DNA of 64,000 nucleotides from Ichthyophonus hoferi. Its lineage: Eukaryota; Opisthokonta; Ichthyosporea; Ichthyophonida; Ichthyophonidae. The position numbers and the translations under genes are program-made. Positions 51,001 to 64,000 of this stretch are shown piece after piece. The stretch covers positions 34,911 through 98,910 of the forward strand of contig NAOQ01000081.1 in NCBI GenBank assembly GCA_002751075.1, written 5' to 3'. The notes below the pieces were generated by a model. It ran no database searches, had not been told where the DNA came from, and saw only the letters and a program-made list of their open reading frames with translations. Numbering within the stretch: position 1 is the first letter of the stretch; the number at the start of each line of letters is the position of its first letter.

Positions 51001-54000
51001 CCCCCTCTCCCACCCACCCTTCCTCCACCATGCAAACATTAATCTCCACACCTTTTGCATCAACGGAAACTCATCATCACTAGAATCTGGTCCCTTCTGA
51101 TTCGTGGGTTGATCTAAGGCCTTATCAATATCATTGGCCAGCTCCTCCCCGTTAACAACACTGCGCGCCGCCTCTTCAAGACACTGATTGCATGATTAAC
51201 CAGTTACATCATCGTGTCTTTATCCAGGCGCCAATCAGTATACAGTATTGTCGTGGAGGGGTCCATGTCATAGTTATGATCCTACTTACACCTATGCCTT
51301 TACGCCTTATATACTATATATATACACACAACATACTGCTACAAATATACAATATATTCTAGTAGCACATGGTTGCATGCATAACCATATATACATATAC
51401 CTATCTATACCTTTTATTCTTCAAAATAGGAATTTTAAACTTCAATATGAGAATCATCAAAAAATATATTCAATAAAAAATCAAAAGCAACGATAAGACA
51501 AATGCTTTAGCTTTGAAAAGATAAAATTAAGCTATTAATAGAAATTAAAATTAATCACAACACTAAACTCATATCAAGCCATACAAAAGCCCGTTTAAAA
51601 TTCATATTTTAACGATAAAAAGATATAGTAAGCATACATCCGTCCGTTTCCCACTCACCGCTATAAGAGTACGGCTAACTCTAGAGGAGGTAATAACCTC
51701 AACCTGAGCATTGGTATTAATATTAATAGCAGCCTGCCCCATAAGTTTCCGATAGCTCTTCAGCACATTACCAATATCTCGGTTAAGAGAGGGCTGTAGT
51801 AGTTGCATTACTAACTGAAAGCTCTTGTTTCCTTGCTCGAACGGTTTTTTACACTTACGTTTGGTTCCATTCCTGTAATTACAAGTGAGATATAATGGTA
51901 TGATGATATGTCAGGCCTGTGTATATACATATATATAGGAACACAATAACTCGAATAAGTAGAGGTTGCATTGGCCAATAGCACATCTCTGTATGCATAT
52001 ATATATATATATCTGTATTGACATTGGCTGAAGTAATATTATAACTATCATTATCATATCTATACTCCTTGACCCTAATACGAGATGCAGCTGGAATCCC
52101 TCTCCCTCCGTGATTATCTTTTATCAATAATTAATTATAGTCATAGTTGAACAATCCTTTCATTTCTAAGCGGGTCTGTTATCTTATCTTCAATAATTCT
52201 GTCTCTCTCTATAAAGGTATAATATAATATAATCAATAGTACAGAGTAAAATATAGTTAATAGTATATAGTGTATAACGAATATAGTTGTACAAACATCT
52301 GGGTGTAACAAAAGTTTTACCAACATCTACATAATGTACTTACAGCAAAGATAATATCTACGTAATCAGCTTATGATAGGTTCGACGTGAGTGAGATATT
52401 GACTAGATAGCACGAGAAACAGGAAAATAGTAATGATAATAGTAGTAGTAATAGTAATAGTAATAGTAGTCGTTACAGGAATAATAATAATAATCAAAAT
52501 AATATATATCAGCCCCAGGAAAAATAAAACCAACCTATTATATTTTGGTAGTTTCCCTGTAGCTTATTGATGGCGATGATGAGCATGTGAAATATAAGGA
52601 TTGGAGTAGATTTGTAGAACTTTATATCAGTTATACAAACAAAATCCTAGCTAGATATGGGTCTATATACCTATCTATGCTGAAGAATACTGACCTATTA
52701 GTATATAAGTATATTATATTGCATTGTGTTGTATTATACTATACTATACTATAGTTTATTAAATACAAACATGAGAGGGGAAAGGGAGAAGGAAGAAAGG
52801 GGGAGAAAAATTAAAATACACATGTGATTGGACTAGGTAGTTATATATATATATATGTCCAAATGCAGAGGAGGGGAGGGAAGTATCTAACAACACCTAA
52901 CAATGAAAATAGTGATATACAATAGTGATATATAACAAGAGAATGCACTCACGATAAAGATTAGGAAAACTTGTGATGTAGTATTGGATACATGTCACAT
53001 GTTTCAACTACCAAATTATAAAATAACAAATCTATACAAGTCTTTTACTTGGTAAAGAGATCGAAACTAACGCGGCTATGAAAAATACACAATACACTCT
53101 CTACCAATATATTTTACTAGAATAAAAATAATGATGAACACGTGTAGAATACAGATATATATACATGACATAGCATGACATGAAGCCAATCCTAACAGGT
53201 GGACAACAGGGTTCTGAGTTTAAGCCTAAACTAACCACCCAATCCCGAACCTATTTTAAAGGGTGGTGGGTCCAATCACCTTTCATATCACTCGGTGTTT
53301 TCTTCTTGAGCATTTCAATGGCCTTCACGTTTTCTGTAGAGATTAAGCCGTAAGAGTGACGTTTGCTTTAGCGATTTCTTTTTATTTTTCTTGCCCAATC
53401 TTCACATATGACATAGTGGCGTATATATATACCCCTTTACTCTGTGACTCATAGTTCTACTGTGGTAATATCTACATTAATTAATTAATTAATTAATTAC
53501 CAATCATTCATATACCTTACCATGCCTATTGTGCCATTACTGTGCACAGTTCTTTAATACAATCCCTCTGTATCCTTCTACAAGTACCACATTAAAACTT
53601 TAAACAGAAACATAACTATACCTAAAACAAAACACACAATGTACAATAGTATGATAGGATATATGTGGGTATATATATGATAATATATAAATCTTCGTAG
53701 TAACATTGGTGCCAATACAGTATCCATGGTAACAACCTTGACATAGGGTACATTGAGTGCTGGTGTCACATTCACATCCTGTCGGTCTAGTTGGGTAAGG
53801 AAAATTACTACTACTATACCACACTATATAATATAGAATCTACCACACAATGTATAACATAATTAAAAAAGATATGACATGACGTATACATATGAATGAT
53901 GTGTAGAGCTCAACACATACCAGCATACATAAAAACATTAATACACATACATTGACGGACTAATACGATGCCAGACAGACATGTACAGCAATAAAATAGA

Positions 54001-57000
54001 AGTTAAAGTTGATCTCAAAGTACAGTGATAGTACTATAATAACTAATAGTAATAGTCATAAACTCATTAGATATAAAAGGTAATAGGCTTACTTTGATTC
54101 CATTTTCATTTTCTTTGAGGGTGGAATCCTGTAGAATAAATAACATATGTGAGACATCATCGCACATTAATCGTCTTCTTATCCAATCATATGTGCTCGC
54201 TGTTCTATTCACATGGTATTGAATCTTAATCAATTGCTAAGAGAGTATACCCATTAATAAATTATTCCCATTGGGCGAGTAAGGTTTTAAAATATATCCT
54301 TTGAATGACGCTCAACCATTGAACTTGCTATAAATGTGAACCAAATTCTTGATTGATTTAAGTGAATTGTTGTTGCTAGGTGTAAAGTGTGCCAAAAGAT
54401 AATTGGAGCCTCAGGCAATAATCACAAGTTCTAGGAATGATTTAAGGCAAGCCAACGAATAAATAGCTCAAGAAAAGTAAGGTACCTATAAACAAACTGT
54501 GCATCGATATTGTGAAGAAACTATTGATTGACGGAGGAGGGAGTATAGGAAATAAGGATGCGTGTATAGTATGTATACAGGTAGATATATAGAAGGGGTA
54601 TATAAATCAGAACCTACCAACACATATATATATACGCACATAAATCCATTGCCTTAAATGTATAAATAAACATAAATAGACAATGAGAAGAATAGGAAAC
54701 ACACGTGGGTATGTAAAGGAACCCTCCATAAATCATGTGCCACAAACGTTGATTAAAATACATTATTGGACAGACAGCCACAATTAATTTTAAAATCACA
54801 CAATGGGGTAGGGTACAAACACGGGCAGAATAAAATGACAGAACCAATGTACAGAGTTAATAAAAAAATTAGGCCAATGACATCATGAAGATAATGGGAG
54901 AGAAGACGTACACTGACTCTGATTCGCACTCCTTTATTACGGGGGGTGATTGGCTATCATCCTCCTGGAAGGAATTGGTCAGAGAGTATCGATATAGAGA
55001 TACATGCACCCACAGCCAACTAAAAATATACATATATATATATATATACCTATACATATACATATATCTATACATATATACATGCATACACATATACTTA
55101 TACATATATACATACATACACATATATATTACACCGGACACCTCTCCTTGGTGATCTAACGTACCTTTTCATTCTCATTTTTTGAGGCTGTCTGCAGTCT
55201 TGCAATGATCTTGGCCCTGAGAACAAACTATAAGAAACAATAGAAAATATAACAAATAAACCGGAAATAAATTTTACGATCTACCTTATACCCAATAAAC
55301 TTTCAGCAAAAGAGAAATGGGAATTAAGAACGTGACGTCATTCTTACAAATATGACGATGGTTAAATGAGGGGAGTCGAGGGAGAGAGAAGTTGATGAGC
55401 CAGTGTGATTGGGCAATAGTCATGTGTGAATTGATATAATATAGTAAGGCAGGTGTCGAGTGTTCTTTAATGCGACCAATCTCATTATTATAGTATTCAA
55501 ATATACTAACATCTAACATATATACATATGACATATACCATTATAAAACACACTCCAGCAATAAATTATAAAACAAGAATCAAGGACATAAGTTGAGACC
55601 AAATAGAATTTGTTTTTTGAATTTTATCTAATTGAGATACCTATATGTATAAAAAGTAATATAGTAAAATATAATATAATATAATATAATATAATATAAT
55701 ATAATATAATATAATAGATATAAACACAGGTTCTGGTCTCTCACTTGGTTGGGTTCATCTGTTTCGTATAGTCGCCTCTATGGTGTGTATCATTATCCAA
55801 TAAGCATGGACGAACACGTCGTACTTTTAACTCTTGTGGTGCGCTATTGGTGTGTTCCCGCGCTATTCCACCAGTAGCATGGCGAGGATTTGGTTTTTGG
55901 TCATTGGATGTTTTTTCTGCACGCCCAGCCAAGAGACTTTTTCCATTGGGGGGCTGAGGAGAGATATTTTGGTGAATAAGATGTTAAAGTCATAAAATTT
56001 CCATATTTATCGTTTCTCCGAAGTGGGTTTCTTGGTGCAAAATTTTCATCAAATCGGATTTGATCTGACAATGTGATCATAGCGCGTCCAAGCTAACATC
56101 GCTAATTTCCTCAAGACTGAAATATAGATCTCCCGATTGGATCTTGTTTTTAATTATATTTTTAATTAAATTCAGAATGTTTTTTTTTATGATATGACAA
56201 AAACGCTTATCTTATCAGCGCATAGATGAGTATCTAAAGAAGCGCTGGCCACGTCATACCATATATGTTACATATGCACATGACGCAACTCATGGCGACA
56301 GAGCTAAGAAAGATAAACAACGGTATATATATATTAATAAAGTACAAACATACGTATAAGTACACTAAACAAAATGTTCAGCTACATATAAAGCCATCTG
56401 TTCTAATTGTTATCAAGTATTTTGGTTCTCCTGTGCATACCCATCCACTATATTACCTTAACTATCTCCTATATATCTTATATACATCTGGCATTAACCA
56501 ATCAAATGTAAATAATAAATTTCAAATAATAAATACATAACATAAATACTAAGAGTTGAAAATAAGCAATAAACATAAAAAAGCAAATGATAATGATAAA
56601 TATAAATAATAAGCAATAACTAATCATTAATAATAATAAACAATAAAAGTAAATGAAATAGAATTTCAAATACAATAAGCATTAGATATATATATAGTGA
56701 AACACAATTAACATTACTATCGTGCAAATCACAGCAACAGGAAAGAGTGAAAGAATTCCATGTTTAGGAGAGTTCCCTGCATGTTTTTTTAGAAAGATTC
56801 CGTGATTGGCTCTTGACTTTTAAAAATTCAAAATATTGCTGCTTATTTAATGTGAACTCCCCTCGTAAGATGTAAGTGGATGAGATTGGATTGTGTAATT
56901 AATGATATAATTACTCAGCATGTTTAGAGCCATTGGATCCCATATCATGTTCAGTGCCATAAAAGGCTAGACTGAGCCACAGTACCCTATACACTCGACT

Positions 57001-60000
57001 AATCAACAAACGCTATCTAACTAATCATATGTTCCATATCCTCTTTCTCCTCTCCCGCATACCTTTATACCACGACCTCCCCCGTCGTACGTATTGTCAC
57101 CATATCGAGGCACTTTGATTGGTTTGTGTATCATGCCTCCCCCAGCCATTGGCTCTATGGGGCCCGTCGAGGTACGTACATTCCCATGATTAGCAGCGGG
57201 GTGTTGATTAGGTCGATCCGTATGATTAGTTTCCATCATCGGACTGTCCACCACCGTAGGTAGCTATTGAAATAATATAAATAAATAAGCAACAATACAT
57301 ATATCTAAGGGTGTATGTATATATATTATCCACGGTGTATAGCAAATCTAGTACATGTTTAGGACTATTTTTTTTTTAATAATAATAATAAAAAAATTAT
57401 TTGATGCTTTATACCTTACTATTAATTATTATTTACCCAAGGAACCAAATATAAAAGGCAGTCACGTTGTTAATCGCACCTAGTTAGTATACCACAATTT
57501 ACCAATCTGTTATTCTACTATAGAGAAAGAAAATCAGTAAAAATTGAACGTAGCAGCTGATAGTCCAAATTCTAATGTATAGGTATCAATATTCAGCTAC
57601 TCCGCTCCAATAAAGTCCCTTTTAAACTGATACTCAATCAAATGCTTCTATCTCTCCTTCTCTTTTATTGACCTATTTGTATCATCAAATTTCATCCTTT
57701 TGGTTGTCATAGTAATATATTCCACCTAATAATGACTGCTTAAACCTTAGTGTAGTGCGTCTCGGATGGAGCTTAGTCATTGCATAATGTGTAATACTAT
57801 TTAAGATACTCTTGTAATATATTTTAGTATATATATATATGCTACCTATCCATCCTATCAACAGCCATCAAAACTTACCATTTTTGGTACCAGGGTGGAG
57901 CCCTGTATATTGACTACAGTGCGAACAGACATAGGTCCATCTGATCCCTATAATCACAAGGTCGTGAGTATATTACAGCATAGTATAGTATAGTATGTAT
58001 CTTTTCCGCACTGGGATTTTATTTTCGTTTCTCTAAAAGTATCACAACGTAAACATGCTGGTATACACCCCTATAGCAATGTGTGGTAGTTCTAGAGACT
58101 GGTACACAGGCTTCAAGGTTGCCAATTGAGTGCTGTATAATAGGATTATATATATATTATGATATTGTTTAAAAAATATTAAATGAATGCAACGTTGTGT
58201 GCCCGAACGTATTCGTATTTGTCTATAAAGTAGTGCTCATGTACACAGACATGCTGCATGTAGTGTTACCCTAACCCTGTTTTTCTTCAATCTGTCCTGC
58301 TTTCCTTTGTCAATATACCAAAACTAAATAGTATAATAGCAACAATTTGAAATAAATTAGGCTACTAAATAAACTAAGCAATAAAATATCCGATTGATAG
58401 ATAGATTGAGCCAAAGAATAAAAGTAGAATAAAAAGAATTTAGCTAAGTATACCATAAACCTCAAAAAATATAATTATAGAGTAATAAATTGATTACCAA
58501 TTCAATTGAACATTAAAATGGTTTTAAAAAAGTTTGTATTTAAACGTATTGCCCCTATAGAAGGGTGTTGGAAGAATAAAAATTGAAACACAACAAGGCT
58601 TGAAATGTTTTGTTGAATAACAGGGTATGAATGATATCATAAACATAGATAGAATTACTAGAATTACAACTTCTAATGAAAGCAATGCAGACTATTATCT
58701 ATCTATTGCTATAGTATATAATATATAGCACACAACTAAGCGTCGGCCTATCAAATATCGTATCATTACACTATTATACATTATACTATTATATAAAGAA
58801 AAGAAAAAAAGAAAAAAAAAGAAACAAGAGTTAGGCTTTACACTGGGAGAGGCTCGGGAGGCTGGGGGAGAGACAGATGAATAGACTGGTGTAGCTTGTT
58901 TATTGGCTGAATTAGGAGGAACTGGCACCAAAGGCTGTCAGAATGCCTGTATAAACTTGTTTAAATGCATAGTTATGCACCTCTATATGCACTTCAATGG
59001 TTTATCTGTGCAAGTGTATATGTATGATGGTACCCTGGTATGTATGGATGTATGTATGATAGTATGTAGATATATGTCTATGTAAGATACCGTGATAGTA
59101 TGATAGTACAATAGCAAGTAATGCATATATACGTATCCAAGAACATATATATACAAAAAATCCTCTTCCCTTTAATACTATTTTCTAACTCACACTCACA
59201 TCATATTATACTAGTTCAAAACATTTGATAAATGCACACTAACATAGTAGTCCTATAACCATTAATATGGATATTAATTACCTTGATTGAGTACTCTCTC
59301 CTCATAGTTGTAAGATTGATAGCCGTGGGGTGGTAGGTACTCCTGGTAATGATTGGGTTATTATCATGTATTCTACACGCATATATATATGGTAATGTCA
59401 TGATAACAGTACAAATGTCATGCGATATAGGAACCTCAAGGTTAGTTAATTAGTTAATTAGTTAATTAGTTAATTAAAAATCAATAAAATTCGTCTTTTT
59501 TCCTTCCTCATCCTCCCTTTTCTCATTGGTAAATGTCACAGTAGTCGGGCACATTGATCTCTTTTCTATTTGCTATTGGTTTTCATATCATCATGTACTT
59601 GTTATACATATTCTCTCTCCTAGACATGTCTGCACGTGTGCATGTAACTACGATATTTTGGCATATTTTCTTCTTTACTATATCATATATCATATAAAAT
59701 GTTATCCTAAAAGTAATAATATATATATCCTATTTTATAAATGTAGCATTATTTGTTTGTGTATGATATCAATAAAGGTAATAAAAAACAATGGAAAGAG
59801 AGGCGGCCAAACTAGTAATCATATAGTATCCTATTTATTTTCTGTCCTAAGGGGGCGCGAAAGCACTATAAACCAGCTTTCACTTCAACAAAGACAAGGT
59901 AGAGTTAAAGCCGAGAAAGCTGTTTAGACTATACTAATGGTAAAACTGCAAGCGGCAAGGGAAGAAACATAATATTCGAAATATCGAGCCTAATAGTTGT

Positions 60001-60404
60001 TAAATTCTAAAAATAATAAGGGAAAGAAAGAAAGAAGAGAAAAATATATATAGAGCTGTGTAGAAAGGAATAAATATAAAAGGGTGAGACTGAGATAGGG
60101 AAGAGAAGAATAGAATAAATGAAATGAATAGGAACATTAAAAGAACAAAGAGTATAGGATAACTGTTTACAAAAACACAGAGATATACAAGTATAAAAAA
60201 GGAAAGAAAAAAGCAGAGAGAGAGGGAGAGAGAAAGAAGGAAGGAGAAAGAGAGAGAACGAGAGAGTATAAATAAAGGATCATTTACCTGAGGCACTTGA
60301 CGTTGACCTGAGGCGCCCATCGTAGGGCCGGTATAATAGTGGCCATAATCATCTGCATTGGATGAATAATAGGATGGTCTGGTATATAACTGTTGTTCTT
60401 GTGT

Positions 60405-60446
<42 letters not shown>

Positions 60447-60606
60447 TTGTTGTTGTTGGGCGTATGGCCCCTGGCTATATTGTCTAGGGTGAGGTTGTTG
60501 CTGTGTTTGTGGTGATGGAGAAGTGTAACTCGATACTTGTTGGGAATGTGAAATTTGTTGCAACTGTTGTGATTGCATATCGTACGGCTTAACGTGATGC
60601 TGCTGC

Positions 60607-60682
<76 letters not shown>

Positions 60683-63618
60683 GCTGCTGCACATATTGTT
60701 GCTGCTGTTGAGTGCATGGTCGTTGTTGTGTTGATAGAAACGGTTGTGCTTGCTGGGATTGTGGGCCCCTATATTGTGTAGGAGGTGAGGGGATGGAAGA
60801 TTGCGATACATATGACTGTCTCTGTGAATGCGATGGTAAACCATATTCAGATGATTTCATTAAAAACGGTGGTTGTTGTTGTTGTTGCTGTTGTTGTTGT
60901 TGCGGCGGTGGTGGCGGGGGGTATGGAGAATATTTTTCATATTGTCCCTGTGACCTTCGTTGGTGGCTGTGCATTTGTTGCTGGGCAAATGATGCCTGTA
61001 ACTGTCGTGATACATGAGGTGGTGGATGTGACATCTGTTGTTGCTGCTGTTGTTGCGAATATAACGAGTGTGACGGTGCTGGGATATACTGCTGATTCTG
61101 CATATGCTGCTGTTGTTGTTGTGATTCATACTGTGACGTCATTGGGCCATACGCCTGTTGCGATTGGCGGCGAGAACGGGGTGAAAGACTAATAGGTTGT
61201 TGTTGTTGTTGAGGCCCGTATTGTAATTTTGATTGGTGATGTTGTGAGCTTTGGTAACCATACCGGTGAGAGGAGGAGGAATATGTGCCTTCAAACACGG
61301 TCTCACTTCCATCGTCAGAGTCATCATACTGCTGCTGTTGTGGTTGTTGTTGTAATCCCTGTGCCAATATGTGTGATAAATGAACATTAATTATGTCATA
61401 TACCTACCTCACCTTGTCCTATTACTTTCATCTTATAACCCTTGATTAATTAGTTGATTATAATAACAGTAAAAGCATAAATTATAAGCATTATTCACAA
61501 ATACACATAAACTATTTCTAGGTTTTTCTAAACCTAGAGTCTGTGCCATTAACATATATATATCCACACATAGGTATCCCATACCCATTTATATATGTAT
61601 CCGTGTCTATATTAATCTGTCGATTTCAGCTTGTGTAGTAATTATTTCACTCATGTTCAGGGTGACAGCCGACTATTACAAGCAGAGAATTTAGGATAAA
61701 AACTGTATAATCTTTATGCAGCATTACTACAGAGTCAAGAGTCCCCAATCCATCTTAGACAAACCCTTTTTATACTTTCTAAATATAGCATTATTTGACA
61801 TCATCTATCTCCCCAGCCAGAACCAAGTCAATATATCCAGGCTGCACCCAGACTCACCTGACTATAAGGAATAGTAGGGTGGTACCTTGTCCCTATATTA
61901 CTATCTTGTACACGCCCCCTTTCATACTGGAGGGAGCCCTTCCCAGGGGGAGAGACGGATTGTGGTGGCCCATGTGGTTGATTAGTTCCCTTATGTTGCT
62001 TTCCTCGCTGAGGAATCCCGTTGGGGCCTGCGGTGGTATAAGGTTTAGGTTTCCCTTTCATGTTTTTTCCTGTAGTGAAAATAAATACCTGACTCTACAT
62101 TGCAGTGTCTATATATATGAAGCCCACATCACCAACTACTTCCTTCATGTACAAATAAAACTTATATATGTTCAGCTTCCATCTTTCTATTTTCCATTCA
62201 CCGTTTCCTTTTGTCTCTGTTATACTATTTCGAATCTTCTATTTTACACAACGTCTCATAATAAACATGACGTGCTCTCCTACCAAATGACCTTATATAG
62301 AATAACCTAATGCCAAAGCCTGACCTTTCATATTGTTATTTGTACTCTTTAAGGCGTGAGATACGGGAACTAAGGTGCCCTTGTAATGCTATATGAATCA
62401 AAATACGGGCATCAATAAATGAGAAAGATAGGTCATGAATTAGGTCATGAATGCAGCATAATGCATACTTGCTAACATTACGGTTTATTTTCTTTTATAC
62501 TTTACTTTCAATAGCTAATATATGACAATACTGAATAACAGTAAGGTATGAAATAAATATGCATAGGAATAACAATGTCAATGTGCTGGAAAGATTCCAA
62601 AAACACCCTCAAATATATTAACTGGGTTTACGCAATATTCCAATCAATGATTATTGACTCTTATGATTGGTTGCTAAAAACAGGTGAGTAAAAATGATTA
62701 ACTTGAATATTCAGCAATGTGGTACGCTATTTTCATTTTAAAGTTATTATCATTTATGCTAATCAGAGAAATTAACTAAGATAGTCTTCATATATTTTTA
62801 TTTGTATGATGCTCTTAGACGTTTTTCTATAGTTGGGTTGATAGTTACACAGTTCTCTTTCAAAAAAAATACCTGAAATCATTTTTTTAATTTTTAAGGT
62901 ATACTAAACATCTATATATATTCTTGGTACCTTGAGATCATTAAAGAGCCCGCCATAACCAATTCTAACAATTGTTTTCTTTCAAGTTTTTAAATTGGCC
63001 AAACGATGCTAAAACACAAAGATATAAATTAAAATTTTATATGTTGATAGTTAAACTGAGATGTGTTATTTAGCATCAGGATAGTAGTTCAGGGGCAGGA
63101 ACCTTGCATTTCTGTGTAAGTCAACTATGCACTATCCTGTGCATTTTGTAATAAACGATTTATTCCCAATGTAATAAGTTAGTAAGGTGTCAGTCATATT
63201 ATAATACATTCTTGTTCAACCATGGTTAAGCTTAGATGTGGACTAAGTGAAATAAACTAAGTTTGATTGCATCAATATTTATAGTAATATGAACGTAGTG
63301 GTTTCCAAATAAAATAAAAAGGAAGGTATGCATAGTGTACATACTCAGAAGATAACGTCAGCAGATAGATATAAGGTAAGCGATAAAATGCAAAAATAGT
63401 TTATGATAGAAATTGCAGACGGACGAGCAAAACTCCAAAAACATAGTGCTAACAAAAAGAAAATGTAAAAGAAGGTATGGATAATAAAGAAACAACAACC
63501 AGGATCAATGAATTATATGTGGAGAAGTGAGTTGTGGGGTTAAAGTTTGCTTACTGGAAAGAGGTCTTTTTGAATCACATTTTGCCCTCTGGTTTATAAT
63601 CGTAGTATCTGAATCCAT
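48072..63618 (-). CDS. large glutamine-rich protein, unrecognised
   Basis: About 23 exons, about 980 residues. 5'-3': 63555-63618, 61858-62069, 60288-61358, 59282-59342, 58842-58921, 57879-57947, 57063-57263, 55745-55953, 55175-55226, 54914-54964, 54093-54128, 53737-53778, 53280-53333, 52535-52556, about 52150-52200, 51859-51872, 51659-51814, 51052-51183, 50374-50449, 49925-49953, 49423-49609, 48303-48341, 48072-48175. Phases fit from 63618 to 53778 and again from 51872 to the stop. The join into 53333 does not fit with the visible acceptor, and the 52.2 kb exon is tentative. An in-frame stop precedes the ATG at 63618. The N-terminal half is Pro/Gln/Ser/Tyr-rich with a run of about 30 Gln. 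The second half is more ordered, for example LVMQLLQPSLNRDIGNVLKS, CLEEAARSVVNGEELANDI, TVVLGARWTRIHQK and HFKALAPRYNYG. I recognise no domain. Composition suggests a transcription or RNA-related scaffold, which is inference only. It could also be two genes. Confidence 0.65.
48681..48966. repeat. three-copy tandem repeat, about 95 bp unit
   Basis: Units starting near 48681, 48775 and 48868 share ATTATAATTC-TGATCGGAAA, TATATCTT-TATATTTA and TTTTAATTAAGCCAGTTGG. It lies in the intron between exons 48303-48341 and 49423-49609 of the Gln-rich gene. Each unit ends with TTAATTAAGCCAG and, in two of them, GGTTGGATTGA. Confidence 0.85.
49269..49442. repeat. 48-bp minisatellite, about 3.5 units
   Basis: Units 1 and 2 (49269-49316, 49317-49364) are almost identical. 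Units 3 and 4 are shortened and diverged. Each begins TGTGATTGGTCACTC and contains GATGACAACATTGACATTTA. On the plus strand the 48-base unit is open and would read CDWSLTDDNIDIYTDL, but the frame runs antisense into the exon at 49423-49609, whose minus-strand frame fits the neighbouring exon phases. The array starts at the donor of that exon. Confidence 0.85.
55665..55715. repeat. (AATAT)n microsatellite
   Basis: About ten uninterrupted ATAAT/AATAT units lie directly downstream of exon 55745-55953 of the Gln-rich gene, within the intron. Confidence 0.9.
60596..60690 (-). repeat. CAG/CAA repeat coding for polyglutamine
   Basis: About 31 consecutive Gln codons lie inside the 1071-nt exon of the Gln-rich gene, read on the minus strand. 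CAA predominates in the 5' two thirds and CAA/CAG alternate at the 3' end. Further Gln runs lie at about 60385-60450, 60870-60905 and 61035-61065. Confidence 0.92.
61640..61800 (-). repeat. dispersed repeat, copy C
   Basis: Reverse-orientation copy of the family at 13182-13378. Read on the minus strand it has GGGGACTCTTGACTCTGTAG, then CATAAAGATTATACAG, CTGCTTGTAATAGTCGGCTG and an end like AATTACTACACA. It sits in the intron between exons 60288-61358 and 61858-62069 of the Gln-rich gene. Confidence 0.7.
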
Positions 63619-64000
63619 TCCAATCCCGAGCCTTTTAGAATCTTTAAGTCAATGAATATAGGAGATGTGATTGATACACTTGCATTTGTTGTTCTGAATT
63701 TTATCCTATTTAAGTTTCCTTTTATGCTCAGTTACCGTTATAAAAGGAGCTGGCTGATTTGTCTCTGATCTGGCTTCCGCCAACAGATTTTGCTTGTTCA
63801 TTTCAATATTTTTGGTGGGTTACGGTAGTTGGAATTTTCTAATCATATGCATGTTTAGAGCCATAAAGAACACTAGCACCGTTAATGTTCTTTTATACTT
63901 ATACTAGTAAAATAACCAAGAGTATTCATTAAATATATTAAAGCCTACATTGTACCATACACTATTCTTTACTCTGGACTGATTCAGGTTCATTTTCATC
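63619..64000. other. upstream region of the Gln-rich gene
   Basis: It holds the presumed promoter of the Gln-rich gene. It is A/T-rich. No exon of another gene is recognised before the window ends. Confidence 0.45.

Noticed and set aside
53600-53824. Cys-rich reading CECDTSTQCTLCQGCYHGYC, at first sight a zinc ribbon
   Set aside because: The neighbouring exon ends in phase 0 with a good acceptor at 53778 that gives DVNVTPALNVPYVK in another frame. The Cys-rich frame would need a mismatched phase.
60712-61192. Plus-strand Cys/Gly/Val-rich frames
   Set aside because: Antisense shadows of the CAG/CAA-rich exon of the Gln-rich gene.

Overview
This is an AT-rich, intron-rich eukaryotic nuclear window with one run of N. 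GT-AG introns of roughly 200-2600 bp separate exons that are often only 30-160 nt. The gene content points to an opisthokont, most likely a unicellular relative of animals (an ichthyosporean-like holozoan): an exocyst SEC3/EXOC1 alignable with the vertebrate protein to its last residues, an NKAPD1-type protein, and an E2F with animal-style cyclin-docking and pocket-binding motifs. A pyruvate decarboxylase relic argues against an animal. The lineage is inferred from recalled family sequences, not from a search.

Layout, left to right. A GC-rich, intronless, broken pyruvate decarboxylase copy lies on the minus strand at 772-2481. It is divergent from an NKAPD1-like gene with a long Arg-Asp repeat (+, 3222-5464). 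A 2-oxoglutarate/Fe(II) dioxygenase of the gamma-butyrobetaine/trimethyllysine hydroxylase family with a probable mitochondrial leader follows (-, 6748-14263). After 4.5 kb without a recognisable gene comes a small protein with one CCCH finger and two copies of an unfamiliar seven-cysteine module (+, 18765-21853). An E2F transcription factor (-, 24133-28283) has a CCAAT/E2F-site upstream region. EXOC1 (-, 32539-46657, about 24 exons, two with GC donors) and a large glutamine-rich gene I do not recognise (-, 48072-63618, about 23 exons, about 980 residues) fill the right half.

The genes serve unrelated housekeeping roles (carnitine or lysine-derivative metabolism, exocytosis, cell-cycle transcription, probable RNA binding or processing), and I see no cluster logic linking them. 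Non-genic DNA is mostly A/T microsatellite, several minisatellites, a three-copy dispersed repeat, and a 138-bp identical duplication flanking the assembly gap. Exons were joined by hand from reading frame, splice signals and family similarity. Joins whose phase fits are marked as firm; the few that do not fit are stated.
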